Assembly (NCBI GenBank): GCA_016703125.1
Contig: JADJCR010000004.1
Span: 248,001-312,000, forward strand
Reading direction: 5' to 3'
DNA: 64,000 nucleotides
Source: Micrococcales bacterium
Lineage (GTDB): Bacteria; Actinomycetota; Actinomycetes; S36-B12; UBA10799
The notes beneath the pieces were generated by a model that saw only the letters and a list, made by a program, of their open reading frames with translations, ran no database searches and was not told where the DNA came from. The translations under genes were made by a program, and so were the position numbers. Positions 8,136 through 15,526 of this stretch are shown in pieces (within the stretch, counting starts at the first letter, position 1; each line of letters starts with the position of its first letter).

Positions 8136-8710
8136 CAGGACCCCGTCCCCGCCGCCTGGGCGCGCAGCAGCGCGGCCGGGGCGACGTCTTCCAGCGGCAG
8201 GCCGCGCCGGGCGGCCACCTCCTCGGGACGCTCGAGTTCGCGAAGCGCGGTCACCGTGGCGCGCACGATGTTCAGTGCGTTGTCCGACCCCAGCGACTTG
8301 CTCAGCACGTCGTGGACACCGGCGCACTCCAGCACCGCACGCACCGGACCGCCGGCGATGACACCGGTACCCGGGGAGGCCGGCCGCAGCAGCACCACAC
8401 CGGCGCTGTCCTCGCCCAGCACCGAGTGCGGGATGGTGCCCTGGATGCGCGGCACCTTGAAGAAGTGCTTCTTGGCCTCCTCGACGCCCTTGGCGATCGC
8501 GGCCGGCACCTCCTTGGCCTTGCCGTAGCCGACGCCGACCATGCCGTCGCCGTCGCCGACGACGACCAGCGCGGTGAAGCTGAACCGGCGGCCACCCTTG
8601 ACGACCTTGGCGACGCGGTTGATGTTCACGACCCGCTCGAGGTACTGCGACTTCTCCGCGCCGCGTCCGCCATCGCGGCGGTCCCGGCCTGAACGATTCT
8701 GATTCGACAT
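8135..8710 (-). CDS. rpsE: 30S ribosomal protein S5
   Basis: uS5 lies near the mRNA entry site and influences decoding accuracy. I start it at MSNQNRSGRDRRDGG (8710), giving 191 residues; the open frame extends further upstream through rplR but the family begins here. The double-stranded RNA-binding-like domain (VVNINRVAKVVKGGRRFSF, GVGYGKAKEVPAAIAKGVEE) and the C-terminal domain (VRAVLECAGVHDVLSKSLGS) are intact. The stop overlaps the rpmD start; rplR ends 7 bp upstream. Confidence 0.95.
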   Translation of the reverse strand: MSNQNRSGRDRRDGGRGAEKSQYLERVVNINRVAKVVKGGRRFSFTALVVVGDGDGMVGVGYGKAKEVPAAIAKGVEEAKKHFFKVPRIQGTIPHSVLGEDSAGVVLLRPASPGTGVIAGGPVRAVLECAGVHDVLSKSLGSDNALNIVRATVTALRELERPEEVAARRGLPLEDVAPAALLRAQAAGTGS

Positions 8711-8717
8711 ATCTCTC

Positions 8718-9104
8718 CTAGAACTCCAGGCCGGCTTCGCGGGCGCCGTCGGCAACTGCGGCCACCCGCCCTTGGTACCGGTACCCACCCCGGTCGAACA
8801 CCACCGAGGTCACCCCGGCATCCTTCGCACGTTCGCCGACGAGTTTGCCGACCGTCTGTGCCTTGGCGGTCTTGTCGGCGCCGGCGGCGCGCAGGTCGGC
8901 CTCCATCGTCGAGGCCGATGCCAGGGTTCGCCCGGCAGTGTCGTCGACGACCTGCACCTCGATGTGCCGGGTGGACCGGAACACGACCAGACGCGGCCGC
9001 TCGGCGGTGCCGGTGACCTTCTTGCGGACACGGGAGTGCCGGCGGCTGCGGGACACGCTGCGCTTGGATCCCGCGCCGAGTTTCGTCACAACGTTGCTCA
9101 TCAC
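8718..9104 (-). CDS. rplR: 50S ribosomal protein L18
   Basis: uL18 carries 5S rRNA into the 50S subunit together with uL5. The 128-residue protein has a basic N-terminus (KRSVSRSRRHSRVRKKVTGT), then RPRLVVFRSTRHIEVQVVDD and the conserved C-terminal FDRGGYRYQGRVAAVADGAR. The first codon overlaps the rplF stop; a second Met directly follows and either could initiate. Length is normal for Actinomycetota. Confidence 0.96.
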   Translation of the reverse strand: MMSNVVTKLGAGSKRSVSRSRRHSRVRKKVTGTAERPRLVVFRSTRHIEVQVVDDTAGRTLASASTMEADLRAAGADKTAKAQTVGKLVGERAKDAGVTSVVFDRGGYRYQGRVAAVADGAREAGLEF

Positions 9105-9640
9105 TTACCTGCCTTTCCGGCCTTGCGGCGGATCTGTTCGCCGGTGTACCGGATGCCCTTGGCCTTGTACGGGTCGGGCTTGCGCAGCTTGCGGATGTTC
9201 GCAGCCACCTCCCCGACCAACTGCTTGTCGGTGCCCGAGACGGTGAACTTCGTCGGACCCTCCACCTGGAAGCTGATGCCCGCGGGGGCATCGATCTGCA
9301 CCGGGTGGCTGAAGCCCAGGGAGAACTCCAGCCCCTGACCCTTGGGGACCACGCGGTAACCCGTACCGGAGATCTCCAGGGTCTTGCTGTACCCCTCGGT
9401 CACGCCGGTGACCATGTTGGCGATGAGGGTGCGGCTCAAGCCGTGCAGGCTCTTGCTGCGCCGCTCGTCGTCCGGGCGGGTCACCTCGATGGTGCCGTCA
9501 TCGTTGCGGACGGCCTTGATGGGCTCGGCCACGACGTGGGTCAGGGTGCCCTTCGGGCCCTTGACGGTGACCGCCTGGCCCTCGATCTCGACGGTCACAC
9601 CGCTGGGGACGGGGACCGGGTGCTTGCCGATTCGCGACAT
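9101..9640 (-). CDS. rplF: 50S ribosomal protein L6
   Basis: uL6 sits near the factor-binding site. The 179-residue protein has two tandem L6 folds: SRIGKHPVPVPSGVTVEIEG with VKGPKGTLTH at the N-terminus, and the second with RTLIANMVTGVTEGYSKTLE, and the C-terminal DPYKAKGIRYTGEQIRRKAG. It is complete and lies between rpsH (9 bp upstream) and rplR (4-bp overlap). Confidence 0.97.
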   Translation of the reverse strand: MSRIGKHPVPVPSGVTVEIEGQAVTVKGPKGTLTHVVAEPIKAVRNDDGTIEVTRPDDERRSKSLHGLSRTLIANMVTGVTEGYSKTLEISGTGYRVVPKGQGLEFSLGFSHPVQIDAPAGISFQVEGPTKFTVSGTDKQLVGEVAANIRKLRKPDPYKAKGIRYTGEQIRRKAGKAGK

Positions 9641-9649
9641 GTCGACCCC

Positions 9650-10048
9650 TTACCAGACGTAGGCGAGAACTTCCCCGCCCACGCCCTTCTGCTCGGCCTG
9701 TCGGTCGGTCAGCAGACCCGACGAGGTGGAAATGATCGCGATGCCCAGTCCGCCGAGCACGCGCGGCATGTCTCCACGCTTGGCGTACACGCGCAGGCCG
9801 GGTTTGCTGACACGGCGCACTCCGGAGATGGAGCGCTCGCGGTTCGGGCCGTACTTCAGCCCGACAACGAGGGTCCTGCCGACCTGTGCGTCCTCGGTGT
9901 GCACGTCGGCGACGTAGCCCTGGGACTTCAGGATCTCGGCAATCCCCTCCTTGATCTTCGAGTGGGGCATGGCCACCTCATCATGGTGGGCCGCACTCGC
10001 GTTGCGCAGACGAGTCAACATGTCTGCGATCGGGTCGGTCATGCTCAT
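9650..10048 (-). CDS. rpsH: 30S ribosomal protein S8
   Basis: uS8 binds the central domain of 16S rRNA and, in many bacteria, represses the spc operon. The 132-residue product starts MSMTDPIADMLTRLRNASAA and ends with the conserved GVGGEVLAYVW. The segment RVYAKRGDMPRVLGGLGIAI and STSSGLLTDRQA are also present. It is intact; a 58-bp gap separates it from the S14 gene upstream. Confidence 0.97.
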   Translation of the reverse strand: MSMTDPIADMLTRLRNASAAHHDEVAMPHSKIKEGIAEILKSQGYVADVHTEDAQVGRTLVVGLKYGPNRERSISGVRRVSKPGLRVYAKRGDMPRVLGGLGIAIISTSSGLLTDRQAEQKGVGGEVLAYVW

Positions 10049-10106
10049 TCGGATCTTCTTTCCCGCCGTGGTTTCCGTAGGGACCTTCGGCGTTGGGGGT
10101 TGGTGG

Positions 10107-10292
10107 CTACCAGGAGCTCTTGGTCACGCCGGGCAGTTCGCCGCGGTGGGCCATGTCGCGCAGACACACGCGGCACAACCCGAACTTGCGGTACACGGAG
10201 TGCGGCCGGCCGCAGCGCGAGCACCGGGTGTAGCCGCGAACCTTGAACTTCGGCTTCTTGTTGGACTTCTCGATCAATGCCTTCTTGGCCAT
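10107..10292 (-). CDS. rpsZ: 30S ribosomal protein S14, zinc-binding type Z
   Basis: uS14 is in the 30S head. This 61-residue form starts MAKKALIEKSNKKPKFKVRG and has two CxxC pairs (CSRC and CRVC) that bind zinc. The ending MAHRGELPGVTKSSW is typical. The start is the ATG at 10292; upstream sequence in frame belongs to rplE in another frame. Called rpsN or rpsZ depending on convention. A zinc-free longer S14 paralogue, often induced by Zur elsewhere in the genome, is not in this window. Confidence 0.96.
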   Translation of the reverse strand: MAKKALIEKSNKKPKFKVRGYTRCSRCGRPHSVYRKFGLCRVCLRDMAHRGELPGVTKSSW

Positions 10293-10293
10293 G

Positions 10294-10854
10294 TCAGTTC
10301 TCCTTGAACGGCATGCCGAGCAGCGTGAGCAGCGCGCGGCCGCCCTCGTCGTCGACCGCACTGGTCACGATGGTCACGTCCATTCCACGGGCGCGGTCCA
10401 CCTTGTCGGGGTCCACCTCCGGGAACATGACCTGCTCGGTCAGTCCGAAGGTGTAGTTGCCGCGGCCGTCGAACTGCTTCGGCGACAGCCCGCGGAAGTC
10501 ACGGATGCGAGGCAGCGCCACGGCCATCAGGCGGTCCAGGAACTCCCACATGCGGTCGCCGCGCAGCGTGGTGTGCGCACCGATCGGCTGCCCCTCACGC
10601 AGTTTGAACTGCGCGATGGACTTGCGGGCCCGGGTCACCTGCGGCTTCTGGCCGGTGATGGTGGCCAGGTCCCGCACCGCCCCGTCGATGAGTTTGCTGT
10701 CCCGGGCGGCGTCGCCGACACCCATGTTCACGACGACCTTGGTCACCGTGGGCACCTGCATGACATTGGCCAGGCCGAGCTGCTCCTTGAGCGCCGACTT
10801 GATCTCGTCGTGGTAACGCTGCTTCATACGCGGCTGCGTCGTGGTCGCGGTCAT
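10294..10854 (-). CDS. rplE: 50S ribosomal protein L5
   Basis: uL5 binds 5S rRNA and contacts P-site tRNA. The 186-residue protein contains MQVPTVTKVVVNMGVGDAAR, the loop QKPQVTRARKSIAQFKLREG, LPRIRDFRGLSPKQFDGRGN and NYTFGLTEQVMFPEVDPDK. It is complete. The start overlaps the rplX stop by 4 bp; the S14 gene follows after one base. Confidence 0.97.
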   Translation of the reverse strand: MTATTTQPRMKQRYHDEIKSALKEQLGLANVMQVPTVTKVVVNMGVGDAARDSKLIDGAVRDLATITGQKPQVTRARKSIAQFKLREGQPIGAHTTLRGDRMWEFLDRLMAVALPRIRDFRGLSPKQFDGRGNYTFGLTEQVMFPEVDPDKVDRARGMDVTIVTSAVDDEGGRALLTLLGMPFKEN

Positions 10855-11216
10855 TCGATGTCCTTACCTGTCCGGCGGGCCACTCGCACCCGCCGCGTTG
10901 CTTCGTACGTGGTTCCGTCTGCGCGTCGCTTCTCGATGCTCTCGCGCCGCGAGCCCACCTTGGTGGCCTTGCCGTCCTCGTCCACGAGCATCACGTTGGA
11001 CAGGTGGATCGGCGCTTCCGTGTGGATGAGCCCACCGGTCTTGGCGCCACGGTCACCCTGGCCCACCTTGGTGTGCTTGACGACGCGGTTGACGCCTTCG
11101 ACGATGACGCGGTTGGTCACCGGGTCCACCACCAGCACGCGACCGGTGATGCCCTTGTCCTTGCCGGCGATCACCTGGACGGTGTCACCCTTGCGGATCT
11201 TCACGCCTGCCATCAC
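10851..11216 (-). CDS. rplX: 50S ribosomal protein L24
   Basis: uL24 initiates 50S assembly and lines the tunnel exit. The 121-residue product begins MMAGVKIRKGDTVQVIAGKD, a KOW motif, and continues KGITGRVLVVDPVTNRVIVE and GGLIHTEAPIHLSNVMLVDE. The C-terminal part is basic (RRVRVARRTGKDIE). Either of the two initial Met codons may be used; the first overlaps the rplN stop. Confidence 0.96.
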   Translation of the reverse strand: MMAGVKIRKGDTVQVIAGKDKGITGRVLVVDPVTNRVIVEGVNRVVKHTKVGQGDRGAKTGGLIHTEAPIHLSNVMLVDEDGKATKVGSRRESIEKRRADGTTYEATRRVRVARRTGKDIE

Positions 11217-11581
11217 AAAACCTCCGGTGCCAGCGAGATGATCTTCATGAAGCGCTTGTCGCGCAGCTCACGGCCCACCGGGCCGAAGATGCGCGTGCCG
11301 CGCGGCTCGCCGTCGGGCTTGAGGATGACGGCCGCGTTCTCGTCGAAGCGGATGTACGAGCCGTCCGGGCGGCGCTTCTGCTTGGTCGTGCGCACGACGA
11401 CGGCCTTGACGACCTCGCCCTTCTTGGCCGAGCCGCCCGGGATCGCGTCCTTGACGGTGGCCACGATGATGTCACCGATACCGGCGTAGCGCCGGCCGGA
11501 TCCGCCGAGCACCCGGATGCACAGCAACTCCTTGGCGCCGGTGTTGTCGGCGACCCGGAGTCGTGATTCCTGCTGGATCAT
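11213..11581 (-). CDS. rplN: 50S ribosomal protein L14
   Basis: uL14 lies at the subunit interface and binds the silencing factor RsfS. I start at MIQQESRLRVADNTGAKELL (11581), giving the canonical 122 residues; the open frame continues upstream but only as noise across rpsQ. Conserved parts include GIGDIIVATVKDAIPGGSAK, KKGEVVKAVVVRTTK and the C-terminal RDKRFMKIISLAPEVL. The rpsQ stop lies 2 bp upstream. Confidence 0.97.
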   Translation of the reverse strand: MIQQESRLRVADNTGAKELLCIRVLGGSGRRYAGIGDIIVATVKDAIPGGSAKKGEVVKAVVVRTTKQKRRPDGSYIRFDENAAVILKPDGEPRGTRIFGPVGRELRDKRFMKIISLAPEVL

Positions 11582-11583
11582 GG

Positions 11584-11871
11584 TTACTTCGCCTTCTCGA
11601 GGACCTTCACGACCCGCCACCGCTTGGTGGCAGAGGTCGGACGGGTCTCCATGAGCTCGACGCGGTCACCCACGCCGCACTCGTTGTTCTCGTCGTGCGC
11701 CTTCAGCCGGCTCGTACGCCGCACGACCTTGCCGTACAGCGGGTGCTTGAACCGGTCCTCGACGGCGACCACGACGGTCTTGTCCATCTTGTCGCTGACA
11801 ACCAGGCCCTGGAGGACCTTGCGGAACCCGCGCGGCTGCACCGTCTCTTCGGGGGCGACTTGCTCACTCAT
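11584..11871 (-). CDS. rpsQ: 30S ribosomal protein S17
   Basis: uS17 is a primary binder of 16S rRNA h7/h11 with an OB fold. The 95-residue protein has a 15-residue N-terminal extension (MSEQVAPEETVQPRG) followed by FRKVLQGLVVSDKMDKTVVV, RFKHPLYGKVVRRTSRLKAH and GDRVELMETRPTSATKRWRV. The ATG overlaps the rpmC stop (ATGA). It is intact, immediately downstream of the damaged rplP-rpmC junction. Confidence 0.96.
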   Translation of the reverse strand: MSEQVAPEETVQPRGFRKVLQGLVVSDKMDKTVVVAVEDRFKHPLYGKVVRRTSRLKAHDENNECGVGDRVELMETRPTSATKRWRVVKVLEKAK

Positions 11872-11990
11872 GCCACGACCTCGTCATTCGTAATGCCCAA
11901 CTCGCGCTCACGCATGACCGTGTAGACGCGAGCAATGTCCTTCTTGACCGCACGCAGGCGGCCGTGGTTCTCCAACTGGCCGGTGGCGGA
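11868..11990 (-). pseudogene. rpmC: 50S ribosomal protein L29, 3' fragment only
   Basis: uL29 sits at the tunnel exit and helps dock the signal recognition particle. Only about 40 C-terminal residues are encoded: SATGQLENHGRLRAVKKDIA, RVYTVMRERELGITNDEVVA and a TGA overlapping rpsQ. The N-terminal helix, about 35 residues in relatives, and its start codon are missing. The fragment is joined directly to a truncated rplP in another frame. I infer a loss of roughly 300 bp spanning the end of rplP and the beginning of rpmC, most simply an assembly deletion, because rplP is universally conserved. Confidence 0.85.
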
Positions 11991-11991
11991 C

Positions 11992-12216
11992 GGTCAGGGG
12001 ACGGTCCGGGTAGATGTTGATCCAGACCTGTCCGCCACGCTTGATGTGACGGGTCATGGCGATACGAGCGGCCTCGATCTGGCGGTTCGTCACGTACGCG
12101 GGTTCCACGGCCTGCAGGCCCCAGTCGCCGAACGCCACCTTGGTGCCACCCTTGGCCATCCCGCTGCGCTTGGGGTGGTGCTGCTTGCGGTGCTTCACTC
12201 TGCGGGGGATCAACAT
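11992..12216 (-). pseudogene. rplP: 50S ribosomal protein L16, 5' fragment only
   Basis: uL16 completes the A-site and factor-binding region of the 50S subunit. The first 75 residues are normal (MLIPRRVKHRKQHHPKRSGM ... AYVTNRQIEAARIAMTRHIK ... VWINIYPDRPLT), but the family's remaining ~63 residues, with the conserved ETRMGSGKGSPEWWVA-type segment, are absent. After PLT the frame runs out of frame through the rpmC remnant and stops at 11908. That leaves an ORF of 102 codons with a meaningless tail. See the rpmC entry for the inferred deletion. Confidence 0.87.
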
Positions 12217-12218
12217 GC

Positions 12219-13061
12219 TCAGGCCTCCGTCGCAGCCGGCGGTGCCGCGGGAGCCTCGGTCACCGGGGCCTCGCGCTCGGCATTGCGGGAACCACGGTCA
12301 CCACGGTCACCACGGTCGCGGCCACCACGGCCTTCGCGGTCACGGCGACCACGGCCCGGCGACCCGGAGCGTTGCAGACGGGCCTGCCGCTGCTGCTCAC
12401 GCTCGGTCCGGTCCGTGGAGACCTCGCCGTGGTAGATCCAGACCTTGACGCCGATCCGGCCAAAGGTGGTCCGGGCCTCGTAGAAGCCGAAGTCGATGTC
12501 CGCACGCAGTGTGTGCAGCGGCACCCGGCCCTCGCGGTAGAACTCCGTGCGGCTCATCTCCGCGCCACCGAGGCGGCCGGAGACCTGCACCCGGATGCCC
12601 AGTGCGCCGGCCCGCTGCGCGGACTGCATGCCCTTACGCATAGCGCGACGGAACGCCACGCGGCTGGACAACTGCTCGGCGATGCCCTGGGCCACCAGCT
12701 GGGCGTCGACCTCGGGGTTCTTCACCTCGAGGATGTTCAACTGCACCTGCTTGCCGGTGAGCCGCTCGAGTTCGCTGCGCAGACGCTCGGCCTCGGCGCC
12801 CTTGCGGCCGATGACGATGCCGGGCCGGGCGGTGTGGATGTAGATGATCACGCGGTCACGAGTGCGCTCGATCTCGACCTTGGAGATGCCTGCACGCTCC
12901 ATGCCCTCGGACAGCAGCCGCCGGATCTTCACATCCTCGGCCACGTAGTCCGCGTAACGCTGACCGGGTTTCGTGCTGTCGGTGAACCAGCGGGTCACGT
13001 ATTCACTGGTGATCCCAAGCCGGAACCCGTGCGGGTGTATCTTCTGACCCACGTGGCTCAC
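12219..13061 (-). CDS. rpsC: 30S ribosomal protein S3 with long Arg/Gly/Asp-rich tail
   Basis: uS3 forms the mRNA entry pore and contributes helicase activity. The protein has 280 residues. The N-terminal KH domain (HTARPGIVIGRKGAEAERLR) and C-terminal domain (GRLGGAEMSRTEFYREGRVP, RADIDFGFYEARTTFGRIGV) are intact to about residue 215. After this comes a tail of about 60 residues: a charged stretch GRGRRDREGRGGRDRGDRGD and an Ala/Pro-rich end (TEAPAAPPAATEA). Actinobacterial S3 proteins often have variable tails; the RGD-type repeats are encoded by short tandem DNA repeats (about 12295-12330). The start overlaps the rplV stop by 4 bp. Confidence 0.95.
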   Translation of the reverse strand: MSHVGQKIHPHGFRLGITSEYVTRWFTDSTKPGQRYADYVAEDVKIRRLLSEGMERAGISKVEIERTRDRVIIYIHTARPGIVIGRKGAEAERLRSELERLTGKQVQLNILEVKNPEVDAQLVAQGIAEQLSSRVAFRRAMRKGMQSAQRAGALGIRVQVSGRLGGAEMSRTEFYREGRVPLHTLRADIDFGFYEARTTFGRIGVKVWIYHGEVSTDRTEREQQRQARLQRSGSPGRGRRDREGRGGRDRGDRGDRGSRNAEREAPVTEAPAAPPAATEA

Positions 13062-13417
13062 CCCTTCCCTTCAGTTGCCATCGCCGAACGCGATGCGACG
13101 ACGACGGTGATGTGACTTGTGCGCTTGCGGATGCGGTTGGCCGATCCGCGCGCCCGCGGGCGGAAGCGCTTCATGGTCGGCCCCTCATCGACGTACACCT
13201 CGGACACGAACAGGTCGTTCGGATCGAGGCTGTGGTTGTTGGCGGCGTTGGCGATGGCGCTGTCCAGCACCTTGCCCACCGGCTCGCTGGCGGCCTGCGG
13301 AGCAAATCGCAGAATCGCCTGCGCCTCGGCGGCCGGCAGACCCCGGATGAGGTCGACAACCCGACGCGCCTTCATGGGCGTGACGCGCACATAGCGTGCA
13401 CAGGCCCTGGCTTCCAT
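13058..13417 (-). CDS. rplV: 50S ribosomal protein L22
   Basis: uL22 extends a beta hairpin into the exit tunnel. The 119-residue protein contains ARYVRVTPMKARRVVDLIRG, the FVSEVYVDEGPTMKRFRPRA hairpin region and RGSANRIRKRTSHITVVVAS. It is complete. Macrolide-resistance changes typically involve the hairpin tip, which looks ordinary here. rpsS lies 38 bp upstream. Confidence 0.96.
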   Translation of the reverse strand: MEARACARYVRVTPMKARRVVDLIRGLPAAEAQAILRFAPQAASEPVGKVLDSAIANAANNHSLDPNDLFVSEVYVDEGPTMKRFRPRARGSANRIRKRTSHITVVVASRSAMATEGKG

Positions 13418-13455
13418 CGCTATCCCTGCCTTCTGCTTCGTTCTCGTGTCTTCGA

Positions 13456-13740
13456 TCAGCGGCCGCGCTTGGCCTTGCGGTCATCCCTGACGTGACCCTT
13501 GAAGGTGCGCGTCGGGGCGAACTCGCCGAGCTTGTGGCCGACCATGTTCTCGGTGACGAACACCGGGATGTGCTTGCGGCCGTCGTGCACCGCGAGTGTG
13601 TGACCCAGCATGGCCGGGACGATCATGGACCGGCGCGACCAGGTCTTGATGACCGCTTTGCTGCCCTTGTCGTTCTGCGCCTCGACCTTCTTCATGAGGT
13701 GCGTGTCGACGAAGGGACCCTTCTTCAGACTGCGTGGCAT
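13456..13740 (-). CDS. rpsS: 30S ribosomal protein S19
   Basis: uS19 binds S13 in the 30S head. The 94-residue product starts MPRSLKKGPFVDTHLMKKVE and contains KTWSRRSMIVPAMLGHTLAV, HDGRKHIPVFVTENMVGHKL and GEFAPTRTFKGHVRDDRKAK. It is complete and of family length, 11 bp after rplB. Confidence 0.97.
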   Translation of the reverse strand: MPRSLKKGPFVDTHLMKKVEAQNDKGSKAVIKTWSRRSMIVPAMLGHTLAVHDGRKHIPVFVTENMVGHKLGEFAPTRTFKGHVRDDRKAKRGR

Positions 13741-13751
13741 CGTATTTCCCT

Positions 13752-14588
13752 CTAGCGCTTCTTGCCGGACTTACGGCGGCGGACGATGAACTTGTCGCTC
13801 GGCTTCTTCTTCGAGCGGGTACGGCCTTCGGCCTTACCCTTCGGGTTGACCGGGTGACGTCCACCGGAGGTCTTACCCTCACCACCACCGTGCGGGTGGT
13901 CGACCGGGTTCATAGCTACACCGCGCACCGTCGGGCGCTTGCCCTTCCAGCGGCTACGGCCGGCCTTGCCCCAGTTGATGTTGGACTGCTCGGCGTTGCC
14001 GACCTCGCCGATCGTGGCGCGGCAGCGCAGATCGACGTTGCGGATCTCGCCGGACGGCATGCGCAGCTGCGCGTACGGCCCGTCCTTGGCGACCAGCTGG
14101 ACACTCGCGCCGGCCGAGCGGGCGATCTTCGCACCACCGCCCGGTCGCAGTTCCACCGCGTGCACCACCGTACCGGTGGGGATGTAGCGCAGCGGCAAGT
14201 TGTTGCCCGGCTTGATGTCGGCGCCATGGCCGGTCTCGACGCGGTCGCCCTGCTTCAGGTTGTGCGGCGCCAGGATGTAGCGCTTCTCGCCGTCGGCGTA
14301 GTGCAGCAGCGCGATGCGGCTGGTGCGGTTCGGGTCGTACTCGATGTGCGCGACCTTGGCCGGCACGCCGTCCTTGTCGTAGCGGCGGAAGTCGATGATC
14401 CGGTAGGCGCGCTTGTGGCCGCCGCCCTGGTGACGGGTGGTGATACGCCCGGAGTTGTTCCGCCCACCCTTCTGGGGCAGCGGCTTGGTCAGCGACTTCT
14501 CCGGCTGCGAGCGCGTCACTTCGACGAAGTCAGCCACGCTGGAACCACGGCGCGCCGGTGTCGTCGGCTTGTACTTACGGATTCCCAT
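13752..14588 (-). CDS. rplB: 50S ribosomal protein L2
   Basis: uL2 is needed for subunit association and the peptidyl transferase centre. The 278-residue protein begins MGIRKYKPTTPARRGSSVAD, with GGRNNSGRITTRHQGGGHKR, the OB/SH3 domains and the highly conserved GVAMNPVDHPHGGGEGKTSG near the C-terminus, including the conserved histidine. It ends FIVRRRKSGKKR. It is intact even though the adjacent rplW is damaged. Confidence 0.97.
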   Translation of the reverse strand: MGIRKYKPTTPARRGSSVADFVEVTRSQPEKSLTKPLPQKGGRNNSGRITTRHQGGGHKRAYRIIDFRRYDKDGVPAKVAHIEYDPNRTSRIALLHYADGEKRYILAPHNLKQGDRVETGHGADIKPGNNLPLRYIPTGTVVHAVELRPGGGAKIARSAGASVQLVAKDGPYAQLRMPSGEIRNVDLRCRATIGEVGNAEQSNINWGKAGRSRWKGKRPTVRGVAMNPVDHPHGGGEGKTSGGRHPVNPKGKAEGRTRSKKKPSDKFIVRRRKSGKKR

Positions 14589-14598
14589 GTCGTATCCC

Positions 14599-14825
14599 TC
14601 AGCTCACCGGTCCGCCGAAGATGTCGATGCGATCGCCCTGGGCAACCGTCACGACGGCACGCTTCGAGGCAGCGCGGTGGCCGAAGCCACTGCGGGAATC
14701 TTGATCTCGGTCTTGTTCGCGTCCGGACGCACCAGGAAGGTGTACTTGTTCTCGTCGAGCAGGCCATAGGCCTTCTCCGAGATCACCGGTCCCAGCAGGA
14801 CGTCGCGGTGGTCTGCGATCCTCAT
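14599..14825 (-). pseudogene. rplW: 50S ribosomal protein L23 with internal deletion
   Basis: uL23 is the tunnel-exit docking site for trigger factor and SRP. The N-terminal 43 residues are normal (MRIADHRDVLLGPVISEKAY ... VRPDANKTEIKI). The C-terminal part is also recognisable in another frame (GFGHRAASKRAVVTVAQGDR, then IDIFGGPVS and the natural TGA). The segment between them, about 27 residues in relatives including the basic NRQGKRKR-type loop, is missing. The lesion, about 75 bp and not a multiple of three, maps to 14690-14697. The literal ORF ends early with an unrelated tail. Flanks are normal: the ATG overlaps the rplD stop and rplB starts 10 bp after the natural stop. Confidence 0.88.
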
Positions 14826-15526
14826 GCGGACTCCTCTTCAGTCTGCGCGGCCTCGGCCTCGGTCGAGGTGGCGGTCGCCTTGCCCGAGCCGCCCTTGCGG
14901 GGCCCGGTCAGGAACTGCTCCAGTGCGGCCTGGGTGAACACCACGTCGTCGTTGATGAGCACGTCGTAGGTGTTCAACTGGTCGGGGGCCAGCAGGTGCA
15001 CCTCGGGCACGTTGCGCAACGACAACCAGGTCAGGTCATCGCCACGCTCGGCGACCAGGAGCACAGCGGCGGCCTCGGTGACCGCCCGCAGGGACGTCAG
15101 CGCTGCCTTCGTCGAAGGCGTGTCGCCGTCGACCAGGCAGGTCACCACGTGCACGCGATCGGCACGCGCCCGGTCCGACAGTGCCCCGCGCAGCGCGGCG
15201 GCCTTCATCTTCTTGGGCGTCTTCTGCGCGTAGGACCGCGGCTGCGGACCGTGCACCACGCCACCACCGGCGAACTGCGGCGCACGCACCGAGCCCTGCC
15301 GGGCACGACCGGTGCCCTTCTGGCGGTACGGCTTGCGCCCGCCGCCTGCGACCTCTGCGCGGGTCTTGGTCTTGTGCGTTCCCTGCCGCGCCGCGGCCAA
15401 CTGGGCCACGACCACCTGGTGGATCAACGGCACGTTGGTCTGCACGTTGAACACCTCGGCGGGCAACTCCACGCTGCCGGCGGCGTCGCCGGAAGGGTTC
15501 TTGATCTCGATCGTCGTCATGCTCAT
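14822..15526 (-). CDS. rplD: 50S ribosomal protein L4
   Basis: uL4 is an assembly-initiating 50S protein whose loop lines the tunnel; in some bacteria it represses the S10 operon. The protein has 234 residues, with GGGRKPYRQKGTGRARQGSV and VHGPQPRSYAQKTPKKMKAA forming the extended loop. A C-terminal extension of about 25 residues is Thr/Ala/Glu-rich (KATATSTEAEAAQTEEESA). Two ATGs occur close together at the start; the one overlapping the rplC stop is used here. Confidence 0.95.
   Translation of the reverse strand: MSMTTIEIKNPSGDAAGSVELPAEVFNVQTNVPLIHQVVVAQLAAARQGTHKTKTRAEVAGGGRKPYRQKGTGRARQGSVRAPQFAGGGVVHGPQPRSYAQKTPKKMKAAALRGALSDRARADRVHVVTCLVDGDTPSTKAALTSLRAVTEAAAVLLVAERGDDLTWLSLRNVPEVHLLAPDQLNTYDVLINDDVVFTQAALEQFLTGPRKGGSGKATATSTEAEAAQTEEESA

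Noticed and set aside
11908..12216. The rplP-rpmC chimeric ORF as a novel fused ribosomal protein
   Set aside because: The L29 part is out of frame in the chimera, so no fusion protein would form, and the essential L16 C-terminus is missing.
12290..12360. CRISPR-like array
   Set aside because: The short repeats are in frame and encode the Arg/Gly/Asp tail of S3; there are no uniform repeats with unique spacers and no cas genes.
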